Assembly (NCBI GenBank): GCA_017420825.1
Contig: JAFQNU010000049.1
Coordinates: 1 to 13,714, forward strand
Direction of reading: 5' to 3'
DNA from: Clostridia bacterium
GTDB lineage: Bacteria; Bacillota; Clostridia; UBA1381
DNA: 13,714 nucleotides
Positions 1 through 6,511 of this stretch are shown here, one piece after another; positions within the stretch are counted from its first letter, which is position 1, and the number at the start of each line of letters is the position of its first letter. A program made the translations under genes and the position numbers. The notes beneath the pieces are model-generated. The model saw nothing but the letters and a program-made list of their open reading frames with translations, was not told the DNA's origin and did not search any database.

Positions 1-1431
1 CTCTTTTGAAAATAATAATAATTTCCCATTTCCATTCCAACGAATTTTTGCAAGTAACATATCACAAGATGGTATATATGTGTTCCGAAATTCTATTGCT
101 TTTTGATGATCTACAGTCCAGATAAGCTTAACAGAAGAAAAACGATCGCTTTTAGTAGTCATTGTTTTTATTGATAAAGGAGTATTATCTACATACACAT
201 CTACTTCAGGTGCCGTTATAGGAATGTCAGGGTTTACAATATCTATACCAAATTTATACATTAAAAGAGCAATTAAAATCCGTTCTCTTACAGAACCAAT
301 TTCCATACCAATTTTACCATTTCGGGAACTTTCCAATTCAGCAAGTTGAAATAGATGGGGCAATTTATTTTTAACTCTTTTAATAATAAGATTATCATCA
401 AATAACTTATTATAAACACTATACATTGTATTTTTCTCCTTTGATTTATCCAAAATATCACTTAACATTTTTGCCATGTGCCATGCAAAAACAGGAGCAA
501 CAGCATTCCCGATTTGACGGTACGCATCTGTAATAGAATTAACAAACACAAAATCATCAGGAAAGGATTGAATCCTTGCTGCCTCCCTTGCTGACAATCT
601 GCGCGGCAAGCTATAATGAAATTCAATATTTCCGTGGTGTTCTGCTCTCATTGTTGGTGCAGGTTTATCTGCCTTTGTTATTGTATTACCTTGTTTTCCG
701 GGAAAGTATTTTGCTTTGGAATAACCATAATTGGGTAATGATTTGTGTTTTTCATCATCTTCCAAATCACAAATTGCATCTTTAATCGTTAACCATGGCA
801 ATAAATTTTCATCTGTTGAAGAATGAGTAGGTTTTATCCAATCAACATCTACATTAATGTCATTTCTTATACCGATAATAATAACACGTTCTCTGTTTTG
901 CGGAACACCAAAATCTGCAGTATTAAATAGTTTATAGTCTACTTTATATCCTATTTTTGTAAAGTCTTCAATAATCGTCTTTATTGCCATTCCATTTTCC
1001 CATGAAATCAATCCTTTTACATTTTCTGCAAGAAAAACTTTTGGCTTAATCCTCTCTATTACTTCAACCATACTTAGATATAATTTCCCGCGCTTGGCTG
1101 TCAATCCTTGTCTTTTCCCAGCCACACTAAAATCCTGACATGGGAATCCACCAATGACAACATCAGCTTTAGGAATTTCTATTTCGGGCAATAACGAAAT
1201 TTGCTGTTCTTCATCTATACCAAGTATTTTTGTTATATCTCCGCAGACAACATTTATTCCAGGGAAATTCCGTTTTTGAGTTTGTGTTGCCCTTTCATTT
1301 ATATCATTAGCCCATATAATATCAAACGGATTTTTATTATAATATCTTCCAAGATAAGAAAAACCGCCTATTATACCAAGGTCAAGTCCTCCGCAACCTG
1401 AAAATAAAGAAACAACTTTATACTGAGACAT
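1..1431 (-). CDS. Fused C5-cytosine DNA methyltransferase / ThaI-like type II restriction endonuclease (3' end beyond window)
   Basis: One open frame of 477 codons reads from ATG 1431 to the left edge without a stop, so the C-terminus is missing. Residues 1-325 form a complete C5-methyltransferase: motif I FSGCGG at 10-15, catalytic PCQ at 97-99 (Cys98), ENV at 136-138, QNRER at 178-182, a short target-recognition region at about 190-285, and motif X QIGNAV at 306-311. It would transfer methyl from S-adenosylmethionine to cytosine in a specific site. From residue 336 the sequence resembles ThaI-family endonucleases as I recall them: SVRERIL at 380-386, PEVDV at 408-412, SIKT at 420-423, KLIWTVD at 435-441, CDMLL at 456-460. 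Asp411 and Lys422 fit a PD-(D/E)xK-like nuclease core. ThaI cuts CGCG. The start is supported by an AAAGGTGG ribosome binding site. Base composition is lower than in neighbours (about 31% G+C in four sampled rows against about 47% in two efp rows), which suggests transfer. The methyltransferase call is near certain; the ThaI call rests on remembered motifs. Confidence 0.88.
   Translation of the reverse strand, partial: MSQYKVVSLFSGCGGLDLGIIGGFSYLGRYYNKNPFDIIWANDINERATQTQKRNFPGINVVCGDITKILGIDEEQQISLLPEIEIPKADVVIGGFPCQDFSVAGKRQGLTAKRGKLYLSMVEVIERIKPKVFLAENVKGLISWENGMAIKTIIEDFTKIGYKVDYKLFNTADFGVPQNRERVIIIGIRNDINVDVDWIKPTHSSTDENLLPWLTIKDAICDLEDDEKHKSLPNYGYSKAKYFPGKQGNTITKADKPAPTMRAEHHGNIEFHYSLPRRLSAREAARIQSFPDDFVFVNSITDAYRQIGNAVAPVFAWHMAKMLSDILDKSKEKNTMYSVYNKLFDDNLIIKRVKNKLPHLFQLAELESSRNGKIGMEIGSVRERILIALLMYKFGIDIVNPDIPITAPEVDVYVDNTPLSIKTMTTKSDRFSSVKLIWTVDHQKAIEFRNTYIPSCDMLLAKIRWNGNGKLLLFSKE
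424..441 (-). promoter_or_regulatory. Internal ribosome binding site and ATG at the methyltransferase/endonuclease junction
   Basis: On the minus strand AAGGAG (441-436) lies nine bases before an in-frame ATG (426-424). This ATG is codon 336 of the fusion, just after the methyltransferase ends and just before the ThaI-like domain begins. Internal initiation here would make a free endonuclease from the same message. The site could also be the relic start of a once separate gene whose upstream stop codon was lost. The sequence shows the motif and its spacing; its use is inference. Confidence 0.5.
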
Positions 1432-1515
1432 TAAATACCACCTTTCTTAACTCCGCCACAACATTTTATCATAAGTGCACAACCGCTTAATGCCTTGTTT
1501 CATACCGATACAATG

Positions 1516-1544
1516 ATTATACCATATGTTCAATTTATTTTCAA
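1516..1544 (-). promoter_or_regulatory. SigA-type promoter of the methyltransferase-endonuclease gene
   Basis: Read on the minus strand, TTGAAA (1544-1539), a 17-base spacer and a perfect TATAAT (1521-1516) make a near-consensus promoter. Transcription would start near 1509, leaving a leader of about 78 bases before ATG 1431. The gene thus has its own promoter and does not depend on the efp operon, which ends at the hairpin at 1584-1613. Confidence 0.75.
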
Positions 1545-1583
1545 GTTTTCTGTGAAATTTATAAGCATTAAATAATATTACTA

Positions 1584-1613
1584 AAAATGAGAGGCATTAT
1601 TGCCTCCCATTTT
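1584..1613 (-). terminator. Hairpin terminator after the zinc-ribbon gene
   Basis: An inverted repeat of AAAATG-GGAGGCA and TGCCTCT-CATTTT around a four-base ATAA loop, with one internal mismatch, lies directly after the stop codon at 1616-1618. The distal arm ends in a T-run on the minus strand. It would end the aroQ-efp operon; the A/T flanks are nearly symmetric, so it may also work in the other direction. Confidence 0.7.
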
Positions 1614-1615
1614 CA

Positions 1616-2056
1616 TTAATCCTCGTCTCTTTCGTCCTCATCATCAAAGGTAAGCATTATTTCCTCATGACAGTTAGGACAGATAATTCCTTTTTCATCA
1701 TCAAGTGAATCAAAGTCAATTAACACGTCATCTCCGCACTTAGGACACTCAACCTCAAAGAACTCATCATCCATATCATCAAGGTCATCAAAGAAGTCGT
1801 CATCATCCTCATCGTCATAGTCATCTTCATCCTCATCATAGAGAAAATCTTCAACATCTGCCAAATCGGAATCAATCTCGTCTACCTTTTCCCCAAGCTC
1901 ATCATGTGCGTCAATCAAATCGTCAACCTCATAAGCGATATCCTCAATAACATCAATCAGCTTTAACAAAAGCTTTGCCTCGGGTGAATCGCCTTTAATA
2001 TCAAGACCTTCTGCAAGCCCTTTAATATACGCAACTTTACTTGTTAATGTTTCCAT
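1616..2056 (-). CDS. Acidic zinc-ribbon protein of the efp neighbourhood (CD1247-like), function unknown
   Basis: A 146-residue protein. Residues 1-70 are probably helical (METLTSKVAYIKGLAEGLD start, then leucine- and acid-rich). An extremely acidic tract follows at about 72-100, with long Asp/Glu runs. Two CPxC knuckles at Cys104/Cys107 and Cys126/Cys129 make a four-cysteine zinc ribbon, and the tail is again Asp/Glu-rich. There is no signal peptide or membrane segment, so it should be cytoplasmic. The N-terminal part resembles what databases call the CD1247 N-terminal domain, found in Clostridia near efp and the spoIIIA genes; I give that from memory. A strong AAAGGAG (2072-2066) lies nine bases before ATG 2056. 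It starts 32 bases after efp ends and is the last gene before the terminator. A nucleic-acid or translation-linked role is possible but is not shown by the sequence. Confidence 0.85.
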   Translation of the reverse strand: METLTSKVAYIKGLAEGLDIKGDSPEAKLLLKLIDVIEDIAYEVDDLIDAHDELGEKVDEIDSDLADVEDFLYDEDEDDYDDEDDDDFFDDLDDMDDEFFEVECPKCGDDVLIDFDSLDDEKGIICPNCHEEIMLTFDDEDERDED

Positions 2057-2088
2057 AACATCATACTCCTTTCAGATTTCAGAGCATT

Positions 2089-2646
2089 TTACACTCTTTC
2101 CATGTATTCGCCTGTTCTTGTGTCAACACGAATAATATCACTGCCGTCAACAAACAGCGGTACCTGAATAACTGCACCTGTTTCAAGAGTTGCAGGCTTT
2201 GTTGCACCTGTTGCAGTGTTTCCTGCAAATCCCGGCTCGGTTTCAGCAATTGCAAGCTCAACAAATGTAGGCGGTTCAATACCAAATACATTTCCCTTAT
2301 ATGACAAAATCATACATACCATATTTTCCTTAACAAACTTCAATGAATCACCAACCTGATCCTTTCCGATAGGAATCATATCAAAGGTTTCAGGATCCAT
2401 GAAATAATACAAATCTCCGTCATTATAGGAGTATTCCATATTCTTTTTCTCTATTCTTGCCTGTTCAAACTTTTCAGTAGGTCTGAAAGTTTTTTCGATA
2501 ACGGCACCTGTCATTACATTTTTTAATTTTGTTCTTACGAATGCTGCGCCCTTTCCCGGCTTAACGTGTAAGAACTCCACAATCTGAAATACATTGCCTT
2601 CCATTTCAAAGGTAACGCCATTTCTGAAATCACTTGCTGTAATCAT
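2089..2646 (-). CDS. efp: Translation elongation factor P
   Basis: A full-length EF-P of 185 residues, the usual size. EF-P binds between the P and E sites of the ribosome and relieves stalling at polyproline stretches. The three beta-barrel domains are visible: the N-terminal KOW-like domain (about 1-64) with the loop [10 protein letters not shown], a middle OB domain (about 65-126), and a C-terminal OB domain ending in the typical [12 protein letters not shown]. Lys32 in the PGKGAA loop is where Bacillus EF-P carries its modification; no modifying enzyme is encoded here. A TGGAGG-type ribosome binding site lies eight bases before the ATG. It follows the M24 peptidase after 136 bases that may hold a promoter of its own. 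The order aroQ - M24 peptidase - efp matches Bacillus subtilis yqhS-yqhT-efp. Confidence 0.97.
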   Translation of the reverse strand: MITASDFRNGVTFEMEGNVFQIVEFLHVKPGKGAAFVRTKLKNVMTGAVIEKTFRPTEKFEQARIEKKNMEYSYNDGDLYYFMDPETFDMIPIGKDQVGDSLKFVKENMVCMILSYKGNVFGIEPPTFVELAIAETEPGFAGNTATGATKPATLETGAVIQVPLFVDGSDIIRVDTRTGEYMERV

Positions 2647-2734
2647 AAATAATTTCCTCCATTTAATATAGTTTATGAAAATACTTTCGTATTTTTATCT
2701 TTTGAAATTGTATGCTTATAATATACACACAACC

Positions 2735-2767
2735 TTACATTATATATTGTAATATATTTTTACAAAA
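2735..2767 (-). promoter_or_regulatory. efp: Possible efp promoter overlapping an imperfect palindrome
   Basis: The 136 bases between the M24 peptidase gene and efp are very A+T-rich. A perfect TATAAT lies at 2744-2739 on the minus strand, but the matching -35 is weak (TTTTGT or TTGTAA, depending on a spacer of 17 or 15). The -10 box lies inside TTACATTATATATTGTAA (2735-2752), an 18-bp palindrome with one mismatched pair that could be an operator. No hairpin terminator is visible after the peptidase stop codon, so readthrough from aroQ is also likely. Confidence 0.35.
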
Positions 2768-2782
2768 ATTACAAGTCTTTTT

Positions 2783-3823
2783 TTAAATAATAATTAAATC
2801 TTTTACCGATTTTGTTAAATTTTCCGTATTTTGGTCGTTTATTTGTACTAAATCCTCAATTCTGACACCGCCGAAGCCGTCAATATATATTCCTGGCTCA
2901 ACCGTTACAACATTACCTGCCTGTAAAATTGCGTCACTTTTTGGTGAGAGATTAGGGCTTTCATGTATTTCAATTCCAACGCTGTGTCCTGTACCATGAC
3001 CAAAATTATTTCCATACCCTGCATCTTCAATAATCTTTCTTGCCGCCATATCGCAGTCTGCACACCGTGCACCGCATTTTACTGCATTAATAGCTGAAAT
3101 CTGTGCTTTAAGCACCACGTCATATATCTCCTTTTGTTTTTGAGACGGAGTTCCCATAACTATTGTTCTTGTCATATCAGAGCAGTAGCCGTCAAGGATA
3201 CAGCCAAAATCAAGCGTTACAAAATCACCCTTTTTAATCACCTTATCCGAGGCTGTTCCATGCGGCATTGCCGAGCGCACTCCCGATGCACATATCGTTT
3301 CAAATGACAAGGCCGACGCACCGTTTTTCCTCATGAAAAATTCAAGCTCTGACGCAATCTCTTTCTCCGTTCTGCCAACACTTATATGTTTTAAGATATA
3401 TGAAAAGGCCTCGTCGCCAAGTCTCTCCGCCTCAGCTATCTTTCTAAGCTCTGCACTGTCCTTTGTCTCTCTCGGTTTCTTTATTTCTTTTGAAAAAGGC
3501 TTTAACTCTTTCCCAAAAGCTTTAAGCTTTTCATACTGTGCTACGCTCAAGGCTTCCTCTTCAAAACAAATTATTTTGCACTCTAAACCCTTTATAGCTT
3601 TTTTAAAATCGTCAGCCTTATCATAAATATCAAATCCCTTTGCTTCAAGACGTGCCTGAATTGTGTACCTCGAATCGGTAAACAGCATTTGCTGTGACTT
3701 TGTTATTACAATTTTTGCATCCTCCGAGGTAAATCCGCTGTAATAAAAAATATTGGGACATGATGTTATTAAAACTGCTTCATCTTCCATCATGCTTTGT
3801 CTTAGTCTGTCACACCTGTTCAT
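2783..3823 (-). CDS. M24B metallopeptidase, Xaa-Pro aminopeptidase/dipeptidase
   Basis: A 346-residue two-domain pita-bread peptidase that removes N-terminal residues preceding proline from peptides in the cytoplasm. The N-terminal creatinase-like domain (about 1-120) contains FYYSGF and LFTDSRY. The catalytic domain (about 125-346) holds all five metal ligands: Asp205 and Asp216 (TLDFG and CSDMTRT, 11 apart as in the family), His280 (GTGHSVG), Glu309 (VEPGIY) and Glu323 (VRIED). His287 lies seven residues after His280, as in aminopeptidase P and methionine aminopeptidase. The size and aroQ/efp context match Bacillus yqhT. ATG 3823 has GAGGAG seven bases upstream, and the gene overlaps the end of aroQ by 14 bases, so the two are translationally coupled. 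Peptide specificity cannot be read from the sequence. Confidence 0.95.
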   Translation of the reverse strand: MNRCDRLRQSMMEDEAVLITSCPNIFYYSGFTSEDAKIVITKSQQMLFTDSRYTIQARLEAKGFDIYDKADDFKKAIKGLECKIICFEEEALSVAQYEKLKAFGKELKPFSKEIKKPRETKDSAELRKIAEAERLGDEAFSYILKHISVGRTEKEIASELEFFMRKNGASALSFETICASGVRSAMPHGTASDKVIKKGDFVTLDFGCILDGYCSDMTRTIVMGTPSQKQKEIYDVVLKAQISAINAVKCGARCADCDMAARKIIEDAGYGNNFGHGTGHSVGIEIHESPNLSPKSDAILQAGNVVTVEPGIYIDGFGGVRIEDLVQINDQNTENLTKSVKDLIII

Positions 3824-4244
3824 TACAAAGCTCCTCTAATGCGTATAAATATCCGTTTGTTCCCAAACCACAGATTTGTCCCGCACAAACAGGCGCTGTC
3901 ACCGATTTATGACGGAATTCCTCTCTTTTGTGAACGTTGGAAATATGAACCTCTATAACAGGAATGTTGACACATGAAATTGCATCTCTTATTGCATAGG
4001 AATAATGAGTAAATGCTCCCGGGTTTATAACTATACCGTCAAACTTTCCAAGTGCGCCATGAATTTGGTTTATAATTTCCCCCTCTATATTGCTTTGGAA
4101 AAATTCAACCTCTGCCTTTAAAGCCTGCGCCTTATTTTTTATTTTCTGATACACCGTTTCAAGTGTTTCATTTCCGTAAACTCCCGGCTCACGAATACCG
4201 AGCATATTTAAATTAGGGCCATTAATAATGAGAACTTTTTTCAT
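3810..4244 (-). CDS. aroQ: Type II 3-dehydroquinate dehydratase
   Basis: A 144-residue protein, normal for the small dodecameric type II enzyme that converts 3-dehydroquinate to 3-dehydroshikimate, step three of the shikimate pathway. Family signatures are intact: NGPNLNMLG at 8-16, REPGVYG with catalytic Tyr23, INPGAFTHYSYAIRDA at 73-88 with Asn74, and VIEVHISN with catalytic His100, followed by REEFR with Arg111. It is the first gene of the minus-strand operon, behind a promoter that faces away from trxB, and its end overlaps the M24 peptidase start by 14 bases. No other shikimate gene is in the window, which is usual for aroQ in the efp cluster. Confidence 0.97.
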   Translation of the reverse strand: MKKVLIINGPNLNMLGIREPGVYGNETLETVYQKIKNKAQALKAEVEFFQSNIEGEIINQIHGALGKFDGIVINPGAFTHYSYAIRDAISCVNIPVIEVHISNVHKREEFRHKSVTAPVCAGQICGLGTNGYLYALEELCNEQV

Positions 4245-4286
4245 ATTTCTTTCCCTTCCTGATTTTGATAAATTGTAATTTACATC

Positions 4287-4315
4287 ATTTTATCATAAAG
4301 TATAATTTTTGTAAA
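4287..4315 (-). promoter_or_regulatory. aroQ: SigA-type promoter of aroQ operon
   Basis: On the minus strand TTTACA (4315-4310), a 17-base spacer and TAAAAT (4292-4287) give a good SigA promoter, with transcription starting near 4280 and a leader of about 35 bases. It is back-to-back with the trxB promoter; the two -35 boxes are 18 bases apart. Confidence 0.65.
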
Positions 4316-4333
4316 TAATTATTTTAAATATAC

Positions 4334-4362
4334 TTGTTTTAAATTAAAAATTGTTATATAAT
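4334..4362 (+). promoter_or_regulatory. trxB: SigA-type promoter of trxB
   Basis: TTGTTT (4334-4339), a 17-base spacer and a perfect TATAAT (4357-4362) precede trxB by about 30 bases. The leader is short, and AAGGA at 4381-4385 is the ribosome binding site. No promoter or terminator is visible between trxB and the next gene, so this promoter should serve both. Confidence 0.7.
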
Positions 4363-4393
4363 AAGAATACCAATTTACGAAAGGAATATATTT

Positions 4394-5305
4394 ATGTACG
4401 ATATAATAATAATAGGTTCAGGACCTGCAGGAATGTCTGCGGCAATATATGCAGGCAGAGGTGAAATGAAAACGCTTGTGCTTGAAGAGCTTAATGCAGG
4501 CGGTCAGATGAATTACACCTACGAGGTAGACAACTACCCCGGAATTTCAGATATGCCGACAGGTGCGGAATTATCCGGGAGAATGAAAGCACATGCGGAT
4601 ATGTTTAACATTGAATTTAAAAATGAAAAGGTTAGAGAAATCGAAAATCACGATGGTGAGATTAAAATTGTCAAAACGAGAAAAGGCTCATACGAAACAA
4701 AGACCATAATTTTTGCAACAGGTGCGTCACACAGAAAAATCGGTGTTGGCGGTGAGGACAGATTTTACGGAATGGGAGTTTCGTATTGTGCTACCTGTGA
4801 CGGTGCATTTTTCAAAGGTCAGGACACCTGTGTTGTAGGCGGCGGAAATGTTGCATTTGAAGATGCCCTGTACCTAGCAAGATTTTGTAAAAGTGTAACA
4901 CTAATTCATCGCCGTGACACCTTCAGGGCAGCAAAAAGTCTTGTTTCCAAAGCAATGCAAAACCCAAAAATAAATATTATTACCGACACTGTTGTAAAAC
5001 AAATTAACGGCGATACAACTGTAAGTGATGTAATAATTGAGAATGTTAAAAACTACCGCCAACAACAGCTCAATGTAAGCGGTATATTTATAGCTGTCGG
5101 TCAGGATGCCAATTCTGCCCTTGCTAAAAACTATGTTTCATGCAACGAATATGGCTTTATAGTTACCGACAACCTTATGAATACAAATATCAAAGGAATA
5201 TATGCCGCAGGTGATGTTAGAAATTCACCTCTAAAACAAATTGTAACAGCCGCCGCTGACGGCGCAATTGCTGCAACATCGGCCATTAACTATATTAACG
5301 GTTAG
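4394..5305 (+). CDS. trxB: Thioredoxin reductase (FAD/NADPH type)
   Basis: A 303-residue low-molecular-weight thioredoxin reductase, which passes electrons through FAD and a redox disulfide to thioredoxin in the cytoplasm. The FAD-binding GSGPAG is at 8-13, the redox pair is Cys132-Ala-Thr-Cys135 (YCATCDG), and the nucleotide-binding GGGNVAFED is at 149-157. HRR at 172-174 with Arg178 is the pattern that reads the NADPH phosphate. That argues against the ferredoxin-dependent clostridial variants, which by family knowledge lack this pattern. The second FAD motif YAAGDVRNSP is at 270-279. The start is fixed by AAGGA eight bases upstream. No thioredoxin gene is beside it; the next gene, an amidohydrolase, begins 11 bases after the stop. 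Confidence 0.95.
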   Translation: MYDIIIIGSGPAGMSAAIYAGRGEMKTLVLEELNAGGQMNYTYEVDNYPGISDMPTGAELSGRMKAHADMFNIEFKNEKVREIENHDGEIKIVKTRKGSYETKTIIFATGASHRKIGVGGEDRFYGMGVSYCATCDGAFFKGQDTCVVGGGNVAFEDALYLARFCKSVTLIHRRDTFRAAKSLVSKAMQNPKINIITDTVVKQINGDTTVSDVIIENVKNYRQQQLNVSGIFIAVGQDANSALAKNYVSCNEYGFIVTDNLMNTNIKGIYAAGDVRNSPLKQIVTAAADGAIAATSAINYING

Positions 5306-5316
5306 GAGTGTGTATT

Positions 5317-6471
5317 TTGAATTTAATAAAAAACGCAAAAATTCTGACAATGACAACGGATGAAATAATTGACGGCATTATAGTATTTGATGATAAAATA
5401 AGATACATCGGCAACGACTCATCAGGCTTTAAAATAGATACAGAATATGACTTAAACGGCTTATATGTGATGCCCGGTCTGATTGATGCACACTGTCATC
5501 TTGGCATGGTTGAGGATTCCCTTGGCTTTGAAGGCGATGATACAAATGATGATTCTGAGCCTGTGACACCACAGTTGCGTGCAATAGATGCAATTAACCC
5601 GTTTGACAGGTGCTTTGCAGATGCAATTAAATCAGGAATAACCACAGTTGTAACAGGACCGGGAAGTGCAAACCCCATAAGCGGACAGTTTGCCGCAATA
5701 AAAACCTACGGCTCATGTGTTGATGATATGATAGTAAAGGCCCCGTGCGCCATGAAAATGTCTTTGGGCGAAAATCCCAAATCGGTATATCATTCAAGAA
5801 ATCAGATGCCCCTAACACGTATGGGGACTGCCGCCCTGATAAGAGAAACACTCTATAAAGCAAAGGAATACATGACTGCGCTTGATGATTACGAAAAAAA
5901 TCCCGATGATAACGATAAACCCGAATATGATATAAAATACGAGTCGTTATTGCCTGTTTTAAAAAAGCAAATTCCTGTAAAATTTCACGCCCACCGTGCA
6001 GATGACATTTGCACAGCAATCAGAATTGCCAAGGAATTTGATATTGAATATACAATTGAACACTGCACAGAGGGAGAACTTATTGCAGACACATTAAAAA
6101 AAGAAAATGTAGGAGTTATGCTTGGCCCAACAATGACCGACCGCTCAAAGCCCGAATTAAAAAATATGAGCTTTTCTACATATAAAAAGCTTTCGGATAT
6201 GGGAGTAAACGTTGCAATAATAACCGACCACCCCGAAACAACAATTGACTATCTTCCGCTTTGTGCAAGCCTTGCAGTAAAAAATGGTATGGATAATATG
6301 AAGGCATTGCACGCACTAACCTCAAATGCAGCAAGAAACTGTAAAATTAGTGACAAAGTCGGCACACTTGAAGTCGGTAAAGACGCAGATTTTGCTGTTT
6401 TTGATAAGCTTCCATGCTATTTTGATTCAAATTGTATGATGACATTTATTAACGGAAAAAAAGTTAAGTGA
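5317..6471 (+). CDS. Imidazolonepropionase-like metal-dependent amidohydrolase, substrate unknown
   Basis: An amidohydrolase-superfamily protein of about 384 residues in a TIM-barrel fold with a small flanking beta domain. I choose the TTG at 5317 because AGGAG (5304-5308) lies eight bases before it; a longer reading from GTG 5308 would start inside that ribosome binding site. Numbered from TTG, the metal motif HCH is at 59-61 (GLIDAHCHLG), followed by FHAHR with His224 and His226, EHC with His249, and TDHPE with Asp304. The C-terminal VGTLEVGKDADFAVF is the typical closing beta segment. The pattern fits the imidazolonepropionase/dipeptidase-like branch that hydrolyses cyclic amides or dipeptides. 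No histidine-degradation gene is near, so a hut role is unlikely. It lies 11 bases after trxB and is probably cotranscribed with it. The true substrate is not readable. Confidence 0.85.
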   Translation: MNLIKNAKILTMTTDEIIDGIIVFDDKIRYIGNDSSGFKIDTEYDLNGLYVMPGLIDAHCHLGMVEDSLGFEGDDTNDDSEPVTPQLRAIDAINPFDRCFADAIKSGITTVVTGPGSANPISGQFAAIKTYGSCVDDMIVKAPCAMKMSLGENPKSVYHSRNQMPLTRMGTAALIRETLYKAKEYMTALDDYEKNPDDNDKPEYDIKYESLLPVLKKQIPVKFHAHRADDICTAIRIAKEFDIEYTIEHCTEGELIADTLKKENVGVMLGPTMTDRSKPELKNMSFSTYKKLSDMGVNVAIITDHPETTIDYLPLCASLAVKNGMDNMKALHALTSNAARNCKISDKVGTLEVGKDADFAVFDKLPCYFDSNCMMTFINGKKVK

Positions 6472-6473
6472 TT

Positions 6474-6511
6474 AAAAATACAGCCCATGCATATGCACAG
6501 GCTGTATTTTT
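6474..6511. terminator. Bidirectional terminator between converging operons
   Basis: A perfect 12-bp stem pairs 6474-6485 with 6500-6511 and is flanked by an A-run on the left and a T-run on the right, so it can stop both the trxB operon and the efflux operon. The loop holds the palindrome TGCATATGCA (6488-6497), which may extend the stem. The base at 6511 is also the last base of the RND gene stop codon (TAA on the minus strand, 6513-6511). Confidence 0.9.

Noticed and set aside
576..785. Plus-strand frame of 69 codons over the methyltransferase
   Set aside because: It lies antisense to methyltransferase motifs VIII-IX and has no ribosome binding site.
1..1431. Orphan Dcm-like regulatory methyltransferase
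   Set aside because: The frame continues past motif X into a nuclease-like domain, so a solitary methyltransferase does not explain the sequence.
1447..1503. An 18-codon open frame (ATG 1503, TAA 1447, minus strand) in the leader of the R-M gene, a possible leader peptide
   Set aside because: It has no ribosome binding site, starts only about six bases after the inferred transcription start, and a frame this short is expected by chance.
5308..5316. GTG at 5308 as the start of the amidohydrolase
   Set aside because: The G of this GTG is the last base of the AGGAG ribosome binding site, so the TTG at 5317 with eight-base spacing is the better start.
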